This document shows positions 15,674 to 24,802 of a stretch of 64,000 bases of DNA, one piece after another (within the stretch, counting starts at the first letter, position 1; the number at the start of each line of letters is the position of its first letter). The position numbers and the translations under genes are program-made. The DNA is taken from contig CAZSXE010000004.1 in NCBI GenBank assembly GCA_964611185.1, positions 1 to 64,000 on the forward strand. The letters run 5' to 3'. Source of the DNA: CAAGNP01 sp964611185 (GTDB lineage Bacteria; Bacteroidota; Bacteroidia; Bacteroidales; UBA932). The notes beneath the pieces were generated by a model. The model made no database searches. It was not told the origin of the DNA and worked only from the letters and a program-made list of their open reading frames with translations.

Positions 15674-17881
15674 ATGAAAAAGTTATTTCTATTTTGCGGG
15701 TTTTTTATTTTTCCTTTTCTTGTATTGGCACAGGAAAAAGAACCCGTTATTCTCGACAGTGTGCTGGTAGAGGGGAACAGAGCCACGGTTAAAACGCCTG
15801 TTACCCATTCTACCATTTCAAAACAGATTATTCGCTCGGCGGCTCCTAACGCCTCTCTTCCTCTTCTTTTAGGGCTACAGCCATCTGTGGTGGCAGTTAC
15901 CGAAAGCGGTAGTGGACTTGGTTATACGCGTCTTTCAGTGAGGGGAAGCGATGCGTCAAGGACTAATGTGACATTGAACGGAGTGGCTATCAATGATGCC
16001 GAATCGCAAGAGGTTTTTTGGGTCAATATTCCCTCTCTTACCTCTTTTCTTGAATCTGTTCAGCTTCAGAGAGGTGTTGGTACTTCTGCCAACGGTTCGG
16101 GGGCTTTCGGCGCAAGTATCAATATGGAAACTTCATTTACCTCGCCCAAACCTCATTCGAGTGCCGAGATCTCATACGGTTCATATAATACGACTATTGC
16201 ATCTGTGGGGGCGGGAAGCGGTTTGCTTCCAAGCGGACTCTCATTTGATATGAGGTATTCTTATAATACGACAGACGGTTATATAAGAAACGGTAAGGGG
16301 AAATTACATTCTGTTTTTGCCAATCTCGGTTATTTGAATGGCTCCAATTCTTTTAAGGTGATATACATAATGGGAGATCAGCATACGGGGATTACATGGG
16401 AGGGAATCTCGCGTGAAATGGTTGAAAAAGATAGGCGGAGTAACCCGGCCGGTGCTTATTATGATGCTGCCGGAAATATACACTACTATGATAATGAGAC
16501 AGATAATTATACTCAACATTATATTCAAGGATTTTATTCCCATTCTTTTTCACACGGACTTCTGTGGGTAAATACCTTAAATTATACCAAAGGATCGGGC
16601 TATTATGAGAATTACAAAGCTGACACCAAGTTTTCCAAGTACGGACTTGAACCTCAAATTATCGATGGCCAGACATATAAGAGAAGTGATTTTATAATAA
16701 GGCAAGCGATGGACAATGAGTATTATGTCGCATCTTCTACCCTTAAATATAATAGTACCAAAATAAGGGCATCGGCCGGTATTAATTATTCATATTATGA
16801 TGGTTTGCACTTTGGAGATGTTATTTGGTCGATGTATAATGAAAATATAGAGGATAATCATACATGGTATAAAAACAGAGGAGATAAATGGGAGGGAAGT
16901 ATTTTTGCGAGGGGGGAGATAGATATTGATAAATTTACCCTTTTTGCTGATTTGCAGTATAGACATATTGATCTTAAAATGTCTGGTCCGGATAAAGATT
17001 TTGCACCTCTCGATTATCATAAACCATATAATTTTTTTAACCCTAAAGGGGGCGTTTCTTTCTCGCTGAATGAAAATAATATGTTTTACGCTTCATTGGC
17101 GGTAGCCCATAAGGAGCCATCGAGGAGCGATATCAAGGAATCAATAAAATCCCTTTTGCAGGGGAGTGTCAAAGAGGAGAGATTGCTTGATTGGGAAATT
17201 GGTTATAAGCTTTCAATGAAGAATTTCGCTCTCGGGGTTAACATCTATTTTATGGAGTATAAAAATCAACTCGTGGCTACAGGCAAGCTAAGCGATGTGG
17301 GGTATCAGATAAAGGAGAATATCCCCGATAGTTATAGAAGGGGGGTGGAATTGTGTGCAGGATGGGAAATTGCCAAGTGGATAAGATTAGATGGGAATGT
17401 TACTTTGAGTCTGAATAAAATTAAAAAATATACTGCTTATGTGGATGTGATGGATTCAGATTGGAATATTATCGGTCAGGATACCGAATATTACGAAAAA
17501 ACGGATCTTAATATGTCTCCCTCTGTTGTGGGGATGGCTATGGCGACATTTATTCCTGTTAAAAATTTTAATATTTTCGCAAATGGGAAATATGTGGGAA
17601 AGCAATATTATGACAATACTTCTTCTCAGGAGAGATCTATACCTGCATATTTTGTTATGAATGGAGGTGCTTCATACGATTTCCCCCTTTATGGAAAAAA
17701 AGATAATTCCCCTTATTTAACTCTCTCTCTCTTTGTGAATAATGTTTTAAATAATAAATATCTCTCATCTGCTTGGGTTTACAGGGCAAATTTCAACGAT
17801 GGTTCCAAACCATACATCGAGGAGGGCTTTTTCCCGCAAGCTGAAACGAATTTTATAATTAAATTAGCTGTCAATTTTTGA
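15674..17881 (+). CDS. TonB-dependent outer-membrane receptor, predicted thiamine transporter
   Basis: A 735-residue outer-membrane receptor with a signal peptide (cleavage near LVLAQ, residue 19). The plug domain follows (about 35-150: LPLLLGLQPSVVAVTESGSG, TRLSVRGSDASRTNVTLNG), and then a beta-barrel ending in an aromatic residue (KLAVNF). It has no carboxypeptidase-like extension, so it is not a SusC type. Placement directly after a TPP riboswitch and immediately before a PnuT-like permease gene points to thiamine or its phosphates as ligand, energised by TonB-ExbBD. The regulatory link is strong, but substrate binding is inferred. Confidence 0.92.
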   Translation: MKKLFLFCGFFIFPFLVLAQEKEPVILDSVLVEGNRATVKTPVTHSTISKQIIRSAAPNASLPLLLGLQPSVVAVTESGSGLGYTRLSVRGSDASRTNVTLNGVAINDAESQEVFWVNIPSLTSFLESVQLQRGVGTSANGSGAFGASINMETSFTSPKPHSSAEISYGSYNTTIASVGAGSGLLPSGLSFDMRYSYNTTDGYIRNGKGKLHSVFANLGYLNGSNSFKVIYIMGDQHTGITWEGISREMVEKDRRSNPAGAYYDAAGNIHYYDNETDNYTQHYIQGFYSHSFSHGLLWVNTLNYTKGSGYYENYKADTKFSKYGLEPQIIDGQTYKRSDFIIRQAMDNEYYVASSTLKYNSTKIRASAGINYSYYDGLHFGDVIWSMYNENIEDNHTWYKNRGDKWEGSIFARGEIDIDKFTLFADLQYRHIDLKMSGPDKDFAPLDYHKPYNFFNPKGGVSFSLNENNMFYASLAVAHKEPSRSDIKESIKSLLQGSVKEERLLDWEIGYKLSMKNFALGVNIYFMEYKNQLVATGKLSDVGYQIKENIPDSYRRGVELCAGWEIAKWIRLDGNVTLSLNKIKKYTAYVDVMDSDWNIIGQDTEYYEKTDLNMSPSVVGMAMATFIPVKNFNIFANGKYVGKQYYDNTSSQERSIPAYFVMNGGASYDFPLYGKKDNSPYLTLSLFVNNVLNNKYLSSAWVYRANFNDGSKPYIEEGFFPQAETNFIIKLAVNF

Positions 17882-17884
17882 TAA

Positions 17885-18460
17885 ATGGAGTTAGCTGTCG
17901 AAATATTCGGTGTTGTCACGGGGTTGCTTTATTTGTTTTTTGAAATAAAGCATAGCAGGATGATGTGGTTCCTTGGTGTTTTCATGGCCGGAGCATATAT
18001 ATATCTTTTTGCTGTCGAAGGTCTGTATGCCTCGATGTCATATCAGATTTATTATATGGCGGTGAGTATTTACGGTATTGTGAAATGGGGAAGAGATTCT
18101 CGTAAAATAGTGAATAAGGATGATGAAAAAAAGATAGTGGTAAATCACCTAAGCGGGAAAGAGGCTCTCGCCTCAATAGGGGTGACAATAGTGGTTTTTA
18201 TCATTATTTATTTTGTACTCGGTCTTTTCATCGGTGATTCCCAAAGGTTTCTCGATGCGACTGTGACGGTTTTATCGCTGTTGGCTACATATTGGCTGAG
18301 CAGATCATTTATTCAGCAATGGATAGTGTGGATTATCGTAAATGTATTGAGTATGGTATTGTATTTTAAACAAGGTTTATATCCTACTCTATTTTTATAC
18401 TCTTTATATACTATATTTGCATTTTACGGATATTACTATTGGAAGAAACATTTATATTAA
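17885..18460 (+). CDS. pnuT: PnuC-family inner-membrane vitamin transporter, predicted thiamine permease PnuT
   Basis: This 191-residue integral membrane protein has about seven helices, and its charged segment near residue 75-100 (KWGRDSRKIVNKDDEKK) is a cytoplasmic loop. The sequence follows the PnuC facilitator pattern (FFEIKHSRMMWFLGVFMAGAYIYLF, SYQIYYMAVSIYGIVKW, late QQWIVWIIVN and YYWKKHLY). PnuC proteins carry nicotinamide riboside, but TPP-regulated members are called PnuT and carry thiamine. The gene starts 3 bp after the riboswitch-controlled receptor gene and would share its control. A separate thiamine pyrophosphokinase gene, often third in such operons, is not present. Confidence 0.88.
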   Translation: MELAVEIFGVVTGLLYLFFEIKHSRMMWFLGVFMAGAYIYLFAVEGLYASMSYQIYYMAVSIYGIVKWGRDSRKIVNKDDEKKIVVNHLSGKEALASIGVTIVVFIIIYFVLGLFIGDSQRFLDATVTVLSLLATYWLSRSFIQQWIVWIIVNVLSMVLYFKQGLYPTLFLYSLYTIFAFYGYYYWKKHLY

Positions 18461-18469
18461 AATAATTTG

Positions 18470-18477
18470 TACTTTTG
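18470..18477 (+). promoter_or_regulatory. -7 element (TACTTTTG) upstream of the MurK-like kinase gene
   Basis: TACTTTTG lies 41 nt before the ATG at 18519 and separates the amino-sugar genes from the thiamine operon. The -33 box is unclear. Confidence 0.45.
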
Positions 18478-18518
18478 CAGGATAAAATAATATTGTTTAC
18501 TAATACATTTTTAATATT

Positions 18519-19358
18519 ATGCTTCTTATAGCCGACAGCGGTTCTACAAAAGTTGATTGGAGAGCTATAATGGATGATGGTTCTGTTAAATCCATTGCAA
18601 CTGAGGGTATTAACCCCGTTTTTCAAACAAAAGATAAAATTCTTGAAATATTTAAAACTAAATTATTACCTGTTTTAGGTAATAAAGTCGAGACTGTTTT
18701 CTTTTATGGTGCGGGGGTAGTTTCTCCCGAAGTAAGTGGTGTACTTGCTTCTTGCTTCAAAGAGGTTTTTTCTACTTCTGTCTGTGAAGCAAAGAGTGAT
18801 GTTCTTGCTGCTGCCCGTGCATTGTGCGGACATAAACCGGGGATTGCGTGTATTTTGGGAACAGGTTCCAATTCTTGCTTTTATGACGGAAGTGATATTT
18901 CTAAAAATGTAAGGGCAGGTGGTTTTATACTTGGTGATGAAGCCAGTGGCGCTTATTTGGGAAAAAGACTTATTTCTGATTTTATCAAAGGATTGATGCC
19001 GAAAGAGATTGAAGAGGTGTTTGTACAGAGATATAATCTCGATTATATGAGTATTGTTAAAAAAGTTTACAAAGAACCACTTCCAAGTCGTTTCTTGGCC
19101 TCTTTTTCCCCTTTTTTGAATGAATTTAGGGATAATCAGTATGTTTATGACCTTCTTCGCAGTAGCTTTGATGAGTTCTTCAGAAGAAATATTATCCATT
19201 ATGATTATAAAAATTACGATGTGAATTTTGTCGGTTCTATTGCACATTATTACAGCTCTATTTTGGAAGCGAGTGCAAAATCGTTCGGGATGAAGGTTGG
19301 GAGGATATTAAAGGCACCTATTGAAGGATTAGTAGATTATCATAAAGAAATATTATAA
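18519..19358 (+). CDS. murK: BadF/BadG-family N-acetylhexosamine kinase, predicted MurNAc/GlcNAc kinase (MurK-like)
   Basis: This cytosolic sugar kinase of the ASKHA fold has 279 residues. It begins LLIADSGSTKVDWRAI (phosphate-1 motif with DSGST). IACILGTGSNSCFYDG is phosphate-2, followed by GGFILGDEASGAYLGKRLI, and GSIAHYYSSIL is the adenosine-binding part. The gene is followed 4 bp later by murQ. In Tannerella a kinase of this family phosphorylates N-acetylmuramic acid at O6 for MurQ, so the same reaction is the best inference. GlcNAc could also be a substrate. Homologues in other Bacteroidales are often annotated only as N-acetylglucosamine kinase. Confidence 0.85.
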   Translation: MLLIADSGSTKVDWRAIMDDGSVKSIATEGINPVFQTKDKILEIFKTKLLPVLGNKVETVFFYGAGVVSPEVSGVLASCFKEVFSTSVCEAKSDVLAAARALCGHKPGIACILGTGSNSCFYDGSDISKNVRAGGFILGDEASGAYLGKRLISDFIKGLMPKEIEEVFVQRYNLDYMSIVKKVYKEPLPSRFLASFSPFLNEFRDNQYVYDLLRSSFDEFFRRNIIHYDYKNYDVNFVGSIAHYYSSILEASAKSFGMKVGRILKAPIEGLVDYHKEIL

Positions 19359-19362
19359 AATT

Positions 19363-20181
19363 ATGAAAATAACCGAGCAAGTTTCCAAATATAATGATTT
19401 GGATAAGATGCCGACACGGGAACTTCTTGAAAATATGAACAGAGAAGATCATAAGGTCCCCGATGCGGTGGCAGAGTGTATTCCTCAGATAGAACTTCTT
19501 GTCGATAAACTTGTGGAGAGGATGAAAAAAGGGGGAAGGCTTTTCTATTTGGGTGCTGGAACCAGTGGAAGGCTCGGTATTTTGGATGCTTCAGAAATTC
19601 CTCCTACTTACGGTGCTCCTTACGATTTAGTGATTGGTCTCATTGCCGGAGGCGATAGAGCTATCAGAAAAGCTGTTGAGGATGCGGAAGACAGTTTAGA
19701 GGGGGGGTGGAACGATATGGCTCCATACTCGCCCAATGCCAACGATACAATAGTGGGAATAGCTGCCTCAGGGACAACACCCTACATTATCGGTGCGGTG
19801 AAAAAGTGTCGTGAGATGGGTCTTTTGACAGCATGTATAACTTGTAATCCGGGTGCACCGGTGGCTGAAGAGGTGGAAATACCCATTGTGGCTGTCGTAG
19901 GCCCTGAATTTGTTACCGGAAGTACGAGGATGAAATCCGGGACTGCTCAGAAATTGATTCTAAATATGATTTCCACATCGGCCATGATTCGTATGGGACA
20001 TGTAAAAGGGAATAAGATGGTGGATATGCAGCTGACTAATGCCAAGCTGGTGGACAGAGGGACTAAGATGATCATGGGAGAAACCGGGATAAATGATTAT
20101 GACTATGCAAAATTTCTCTTGTTTCAACATCACTCTGTGAGAAATGCGGTAGATTATTATTTTTCAAATAACCCTAAATAA
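19363..20181 (+). CDS. murQ: N-acetylmuramic acid 6-phosphate etherase
   Basis: This enzyme removes the D-lactyl ether from MurNAc-6-phosphate to give GlcNAc-6-phosphate, linking cell-wall turnover to amino-sugar metabolism. The 272-residue protein has the SIS phosphosugar-binding core: GGRLFYLGAGTSGRLGILDASEIPPTYGAP, IVGIAASGTTPYI and PEFVTGSTRMKSGTAQKLILNM. The Glu in DASEIPPT is the expected catalytic residue. It lacks the extra C-terminal UBA-like tail of longer E. coli-type MurQ (about 298 residues). It is in line with murK before it and recR after it (4-bp gaps). Confidence 0.95.
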   Translation: MKITEQVSKYNDLDKMPTRELLENMNREDHKVPDAVAECIPQIELLVDKLVERMKKGGRLFYLGAGTSGRLGILDASEIPPTYGAPYDLVIGLIAGGDRAIRKAVEDAEDSLEGGWNDMAPYSPNANDTIVGIAASGTTPYIIGAVKKCREMGLLTACITCNPGAPVAEEVEIPIVAVVGPEFVTGSTRMKSGTAQKLILNMISTSAMIRMGHVKGNKMVDMQLTNAKLVDRGTKMIMGETGINDYDYAKFLLFQHHSVRNAVDYYFSNNPK

Positions 20182-20185
20182 TATA

Positions 20186-20806
20186 ATGGTAACGAGTGAA
20201 GCAGGAAATTCTCTTTTAAATGATGCTGTGGAGCAGTTGTCCTCACTTCCGGGGGTGGGCAAAAAGAGTGCCTTGCGCTTCGCCTTGCATCTGCTCAGGC
20301 AGCCGGAGGAAAATGTAAGGCGCTTTGGAAACTCCATTATTCAGCTAAGGGAGCAGACTAAATATTGCACCGTATGCAATATGATATCCGACCACGATGT
20401 TTGCCCGATTTGTTCTAATCCTCATCGTGACCACAGAACGATATGTGTTGTGGAGAGCCTCCGAGATGTTTTAAGCATCGAAGGGACTGAGGAGTATTCT
20501 GGGGTATATCATGTTTTGGGTGCCATTATCTCCCCTATGGACGGAATAGGTCCGAATGATTTACCGATCGCCTCTCTTGTGAGAAGAATAAAATCTGATT
20601 CGGTAAAAGAGATAATTTTAGCTTTGAGTACCTCAATGGAGGGAGAAACAACCTCTTTTTATCTATACAAAATACTTTCTCCTTATGGAGTGCAGATTTC
20701 TACTATTGCGCGAGGTGTGGGATTCGGAGATGATCTCGAATATACCGACCAGCTGACTTTAGGGAAATCAATTATAAACAGACAACCTTTTTCACCCGAA
20801 TTATGA
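20186..20806 (+). CDS. recR: Recombination mediator protein RecR
   Basis: RecR works with RecO and RecF to load RecA on gapped DNA. The 206 residues have the standard layout: an HhH motif (LSSLPGVGKKSALRFALHLL), a C4 zinc finger (CTVCNMISDHDVCPIC, about 58-73), and a Toprim domain (ICVVESLRDVLSIEGTEEYSGVYHVLGG-like stretch). A Walker-like C-terminal part follows (GVGFGDDLEYTDQLTLGKSI). It is embedded between murQ and a symporter gene in one direction with short gaps. Confidence 0.97.
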   Translation: MVTSEAGNSLLNDAVEQLSSLPGVGKKSALRFALHLLRQPEENVRRFGNSIIQLREQTKYCTVCNMISDHDVCPICSNPHRDHRTICVVESLRDVLSIEGTEEYSGVYHVLGAIISPMDGIGPNDLPIASLVRRIKSDSVKEIILALSTSMEGETTSFYLYKILSPYGVQISTIARGVGFGDDLEYTDQLTLGKSIINRQPFSPEL

Positions 20807-20819
20807 TAATTTTTTAGTT

Positions 20820-22322
20820 ATGAAACACGAATTTCCACTATACATTTTTCTAATTGCTTTCGCAGCATATACTGCAATTCTTTTTTTTATTTCATGGATG
20901 ACTGCAAGAAAGGCGGGAAGCAGCTCGTTCTTCTCAGGTGACAGAAAAGCTCCGTGGCCGATAGTAGCTTATGGAATGGTAGGGGCATCTATTTCAGGGG
21001 TGACTTTTATCTCCGTACCCGGCAATGTCCTGGCGCAGAATTTTTATTATATGCCGTTGGTTCTTGGATTTGTCGGTGGATATATAATTATAGCCAAAGT
21101 ACTGTTACCCCTTTATTACAGGATGAATGTTACATCCATTTATTCATACTTGGGAGAGAGATTTGGAGAGAAGTCGCATAAAACAGGAACTGTGGTATTT
21201 ATGATTTCGAGGGTGCTTGGGGCGGCAGTTAGAATTTTCGTAGTGGTACTTGTTCTGTTTGCATTTCTCCCAAAGGGGGTATTCGGAGGGTCTGAAATAG
21301 TCTCTTTTTCAATAGTAACCCTGATATTTCTGATACTTTTATATTTTTATACTTATCGAGGAGGAGTTAAAACCATTATCTGGACAGATGTCCTCCAGAC
21401 TACATTTATGCTGCTGGCTGTATTTCTCACCATTTTTTATATTTGTAAAGATATGGGATGGGGATTCGGACAAATGTGTGCGGCTGTCGCCTCTACTGCC
21501 AATCCTGAAATAGCCGGAAGTAATTTTTCCGATATGTTCGACTGGAATTGGGGACATGGGACAAATGTGGTAAAGCAGTTTATTGCAGGTATCTTTGTTA
21601 CAATAGCTATGACAGGTCTCGATCAGGGGATGATGCAGAAAAATTTGGCTTGCAAAAATATTCGCAGTGCACAGAAAAATATGTACACTACTTCAATCAT
21701 TATTGTGGTAGTTAATTATTTTTTCCTTTTGTTAGGTGCCATTCTTTCTATTTATGTTGCTGATAAGGGTGGTTTTCAGGCACTTGGAATCGTGAAAACT
21801 GATGAAATGTTTCCTGTTGTGGCAAGCCAATACCTCGGAATTACCGTCGGTGTCTTTTTTCTTATTGGTCTTATTTCCGCCTCTTACCCCAGTGCGGGCG
21901 CTGCTCTAACTTCGCTAACTACCTCTTTCTGTGTCGATTTCGTGGGTTTTAATAGTCGAAAAGATCTGAGTGAAAGTAGAAAGAACAGAGTTAGAAAACT
22001 CATACAGGCATTTTTTACTTTATTGTTTCTGATTATTATCGTAATTCTCTATGTGGTAAGTAACGATGCTGTAGTTAATCTCGTATATAAATTGGCTTCA
22101 TATACTTATGGACCTCTTCTCGGTATGTTTTTCTTTGGGATTTTAACTAAGAGCAAGGTCAGAGATGGTGCTGTACCATATATAGCCGTGGCTGCTCCGT
22201 TGCTGTGTTTTATTATCAATTTTATAGGTAAAAAATATTTTGGTTTCGATCTCGGTTTTACCCTTTTGATTGTGAATGGTCTTCTTACATTTTTAGGTAT
22301 GTGGTTGTTTAGAAAAAAATAG
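20820..22322 (+). CDS. Sodium:solute symporter (SSS family)
   Basis: A 500-residue inner-membrane Na+-coupled transporter with about 13 hydrophobic helices. The family pattern is visible: FFISWMTARKAGSSSFFSGDRKAPWPIVAYGMVGASISGVTFISVPG at the N-terminus (with the kinked first core helix), then FYTYRGGVKTIIWTDVLQT and TGLDQGMMQKNLACKNIRSAQ. The substrate cannot be read from sequence. It lies downstream of murK-murQ-recR with gaps of 4-13 bp, so an amino sugar such as MurNAc or GlcNAc is a reasonable guess, but only a guess. Confidence 0.88.
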   Translation: MKHEFPLYIFLIAFAAYTAILFFISWMTARKAGSSSFFSGDRKAPWPIVAYGMVGASISGVTFISVPGNVLAQNFYYMPLVLGFVGGYIIIAKVLLPLYYRMNVTSIYSYLGERFGEKSHKTGTVVFMISRVLGAAVRIFVVVLVLFAFLPKGVFGGSEIVSFSIVTLIFLILLYFYTYRGGVKTIIWTDVLQTTFMLLAVFLTIFYICKDMGWGFGQMCAAVASTANPEIAGSNFSDMFDWNWGHGTNVVKQFIAGIFVTIAMTGLDQGMMQKNLACKNIRSAQKNMYTTSIIIVVVNYFFLLLGAILSIYVADKGGFQALGIVKTDEMFPVVASQYLGITVGVFFLIGLISASYPSAGAALTSLTTSFCVDFVGFNSRKDLSESRKNRVRKLIQAFFTLLFLIIIVILYVVSNDAVVNLVYKLASYTYGPLLGMFFFGILTKSKVRDGAVPYIAVAAPLLCFIINFIGKKYFGFDLGFTLLIVNGLLTFLGMWLFRKK

Positions 22323-22325
22323 AAC

Positions 22326-22907
22326 ATGTCTTATCCTGAACTCTTTTTGCTTGCCATCGGGCTGTGCTTTGACACTTTTGCTATTTCTCTTTCAGGGGGT
22401 ATATGCTTGAATTTAAAGCTCAAATGGTTTCAAATACTCAGAATCATATTTGTTTTCGCCTTTTTTCAAGCCGGTTTTGCTCTTCTCGGCTGGTTTTTGG
22501 GGAGCAGTGTTCAAGAATATATCGAAAAATTTGATCATTGGGTCGCTTTTCTCCTCCTTTTGTATATTGGTGGAAAAATGGTTCTTGAAAGTGTTTTCAA
22601 AAAAGATGATGAATGTAATCCCAATAAAATAAACCTTCTCGATGTGAAGAAGTTATCCATCCTATCCATAGCCACAAGCATAGATGCTCTCGCTGTGGGA
22701 ATTTCCCTCGCCCTGCTGAGACTTTCTTCATTAAAAATCGGAATGGGTATTTTGATTATTTTTTGTGTTACCGCACTCGCCTCTTTGGCGGGACTTCTCG
22801 GTGGAAAATCTCTCGGGAAGAGATTCGGAAAAAGATCGGAGTGTGTAGGGGGGGCTATATTGATTTTAATAGGGATTAAAATTTTAGTGGAGCACCTTAT
22901 TGCCTGA
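22326..22907 (+). CDS. mntP: Manganese efflux pump MntP
   Basis: This 193-residue inner-membrane protein has six helices and consists of two related halves. Each half carries the acidic motif used for Mn2+ export: LCFDTFAISLSGG near residue 15 and ATSIDALAVGISLAL near residue 118. The middle loop is charged (KKDDECNPNKINLLDVKK). The C-terminal GGAILILIGIKILVEHL is also typical. The gene starts 3 bp after the symporter stop and is likely cotranscribed. No yybP-ykoY manganese riboswitch is seen before it. Confidence 0.93.
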   Translation: MSYPELFLLAIGLCFDTFAISLSGGICLNLKLKWFQILRIIFVFAFFQAGFALLGWFLGSSVQEYIEKFDHWVAFLLLLYIGGKMVLESVFKKDDECNPNKINLLDVKKLSILSIATSIDALAVGISLALLRLSSLKIGMGILIIFCVTALASLAGLLGGKSLGKRFGKRSECVGGAILILIGIKILVEHLIA

Positions 22908-22932
22908 CAATTAATTGTAATAATATTAATAG

Positions 22933-22962
22933 TTGTTAAACAAAATATTTGTTTTAACTTTG
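22933..22962 (+). promoter_or_regulatory. Consensus promoter of the mqnA operon
   Basis: TTG at 22933-22935, 19 nt, then TAACTTTG at 22955-22962. The preceding gene ends at 22907, and the ATG chosen for mqnA lies 53 nt downstream. Confidence 0.65.
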
Positions 22963-23015
22963 CGGGACTTTTTAAAAGTATTGTTTATTAAATATTGAGT
23001 ACAAAATGGACGACT

Positions 23016-23777
23016 ATGGTTCGTGTAGCTGCAATTTCTTATCTAAATACGCTTCCCTTCGTATTCGGATTGGAGCGTTCTACTGTTTCAAAGCAGATAG
23101 AAATGGTAGCGTGTACTCCTTCAGAAAGCGCAGATAAGCTGCTTAGCGGCGAGATTGATCTTGGTATCGTTCCCGTGGCGATTATTCCCCAGAGTGATAA
23201 TTTGGAAATCGTGACAGACTATTGCATAGGTGCAGATGGTCCCGTGGCGAGTGTACTTATATGCAGTGGAGTGCCTTTGAATAAGGTGGATGAAATATTC
23301 CTCGACGAAGATTCTCGCACCTCTGCTCTTCTTACAAAAGTGCTTGCGCACAATTATTGGGGTATTTCCCCAAAATATTCTTCATACACTTTTAATGAAA
23401 ATTCTCCCCTTGATTTATCTAAAACCTACCTTCTGATTGGGGATAAGGCCATGGAGCACTCATCTGAGTTTGAATTTTGCTATGACCTCGCTTTTGAATG
23501 GAAGTGTTTTAAAAATGAGCCTTTTGTGTTTGCGTTGTGGACGGCAAATAAAAAACTTGACACAGATTTTTTGGCCAGTTTTTCCGAGGCTCTCGGGTAT
23601 GGGGTTTCTCACATTGAAGATTGTGTTGAGAACAAAAAAACAAAATTTTCCAAGGAGATTGCTTTAGCATATTTGAATAATAATATTTCATATAATCTTA
23701 ATATAGATAAAAGGAGGGCTTTGTCAGATTTTTGGAGTATGACATTTGAGTCTTCCAAATTTCGAGTCCGATGGTGA
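23016..23777 (+). CDS. mqnA: Chorismate dehydratase of the futalosine menaquinone pathway
   Basis: MqnA removes water from chorismate to give 3-enolpyruvylbenzoate, the first step of the futalosine route to menaquinone. The protein starts VRVAAISYLNTLPFVFGLE and has SESADKLLSGEIDLGIVPVAIIPQ and a SRTSALLTKVLA segment, all typical of MqnA's periplasmic-binding-protein-like fold. I chose ATG 23016 (253 residues) because family members begin right before RVAAISYLNT. A TTG at 22995 would add seven residues. It is followed by corA and an adenosylhomocysteinase gene on the same strand. The other mqn genes are not in the window. Confidence 0.93.
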   Translation: MVRVAAISYLNTLPFVFGLERSTVSKQIEMVACTPSESADKLLSGEIDLGIVPVAIIPQSDNLEIVTDYCIGADGPVASVLICSGVPLNKVDEIFLDEDSRTSALLTKVLAHNYWGISPKYSSYTFNENSPLDLSKTYLLIGDKAMEHSSEFEFCYDLAFEWKCFKNEPFVFALWTANKKLDTDFLASFSEALGYGVSHIEDCVENKKTKFSKEIALAYLNNNISYNLNIDKRRALSDFWSMTFESSKFRVRW

Positions 23778-23849
23778 ATCTTAAAAAGTTTTCTCTAATG
23801 AGAATCCGATTATTAAAAGATTGTATAACCAATATAAAAACTCGGAATA

Positions 23850-24797
23850 ATGATTCAAATATTTTATAAACAAGACGGAAAAATACTTACATCAGGCTCG
23901 ATAGAGTTTCTTGATAACTTGGGATTTGACGATGTGCTCTGGATAGATTTATTCTCGCCGGCAGGGGAGGAAAAAAGGGGAGTTGAAGATTTTCTCGATA
24001 TGACACTTCAATCGCGTGCCCAAGCAGAAGAAATTGAATCTTCTTCTCGATATTCGGAAACTGAAACTACCATTTTTGCCAATACTAACTTTTTGATACC
24101 CGGTCCTGAAGACTATTCCATGGAGGCTGTCTCTTTTATTCTATGTGAAGGAATAATCGTTTCGATAAGAAATGTGCAGTTGAGAAGTTTCGGGGATATT
24201 CAGCGTAAGATTCAACTTAATCATAAATTATATCCTACCGGTTATCATGTACTTGTCGGTATTCTTGAAAATCGAATAGATCTTGATGCGGATATGATTG
24301 AGTTAATGGCCAAAGAGATAGATACATACTCAAAAAAGGTTAGTACAGGGCGTAATGTAAATGAAGATTTTCTTCTTGATATTAACCAGCTTCAGGAAAA
24401 TACGATGATGGTGAGGGAAAATATTGTGGATAAACAAAGGATGATCTCTTCGATACTGAAAAGTGATAAATTTCCACGTGATGTTTATACAAAACTTTCA
24501 GTAATCAATAAAGACATCGGGTCACTTATTAATCATACAAATTTTAGCTTTGAAAGGCTTGATTATTTGCAAAATACTGTTTTAGGCCTTATTAATCTTG
24601 ACCAGAACAAGATTATGAAAATATTTACATTTGTCTCCCTTCTTCTTATGCCTCCTACATTGATTGCTTCTATTTATGGAATGAATATTAACCTTCCTCT
24701 CATTGGAGGGAGATGGGATATGGCACTTGTTATTTTTGTGATGCTATTCACCATAGTTACTACGCTTATTATTTTTAGAAAACGTAAAATGTTATAA
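23850..24797 (+). CDS. corA: CorA-family magnesium/cobalt channel
   Basis: This 315-residue protein has a cytosolic alpha/beta N-terminal domain, a long helical stalk (about 150-250) and two C-terminal membrane helices. The signature YGMNINLP follows the first helix at about 277-280. The second helix and a basic tail (FRKRKML) end the protein. CorA pentamers import Mg2+ along the membrane potential. The gene sits 72 bp after mqnA and 5 bp before the next gene, with no convincing promoter of its own. Confidence 0.95.
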   Translation: MIQIFYKQDGKILTSGSIEFLDNLGFDDVLWIDLFSPAGEEKRGVEDFLDMTLQSRAQAEEIESSSRYSETETTIFANTNFLIPGPEDYSMEAVSFILCEGIIVSIRNVQLRSFGDIQRKIQLNHKLYPTGYHVLVGILENRIDLDADMIELMAKEIDTYSKKVSTGRNVNEDFLLDINQLQENTMMVRENIVDKQRMISSILKSDKFPRDVYTKLSVINKDIGSLINHTNFSFERLDYLQNTVLGLINLDQNKIMKIFTFVSLLLMPPTLIASIYGMNINLPLIGGRWDMALVIFVMLFTIVTTLIIFRKRKML

Positions 24798-24802
24798 TTT
24801 AT

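Noticed and set aside
22907..22932. Manganese riboswitch for mntP
   Set aside because: mntP starts 3 bp after the symporter gene and no yybP-ykoY-like structure precedes it.
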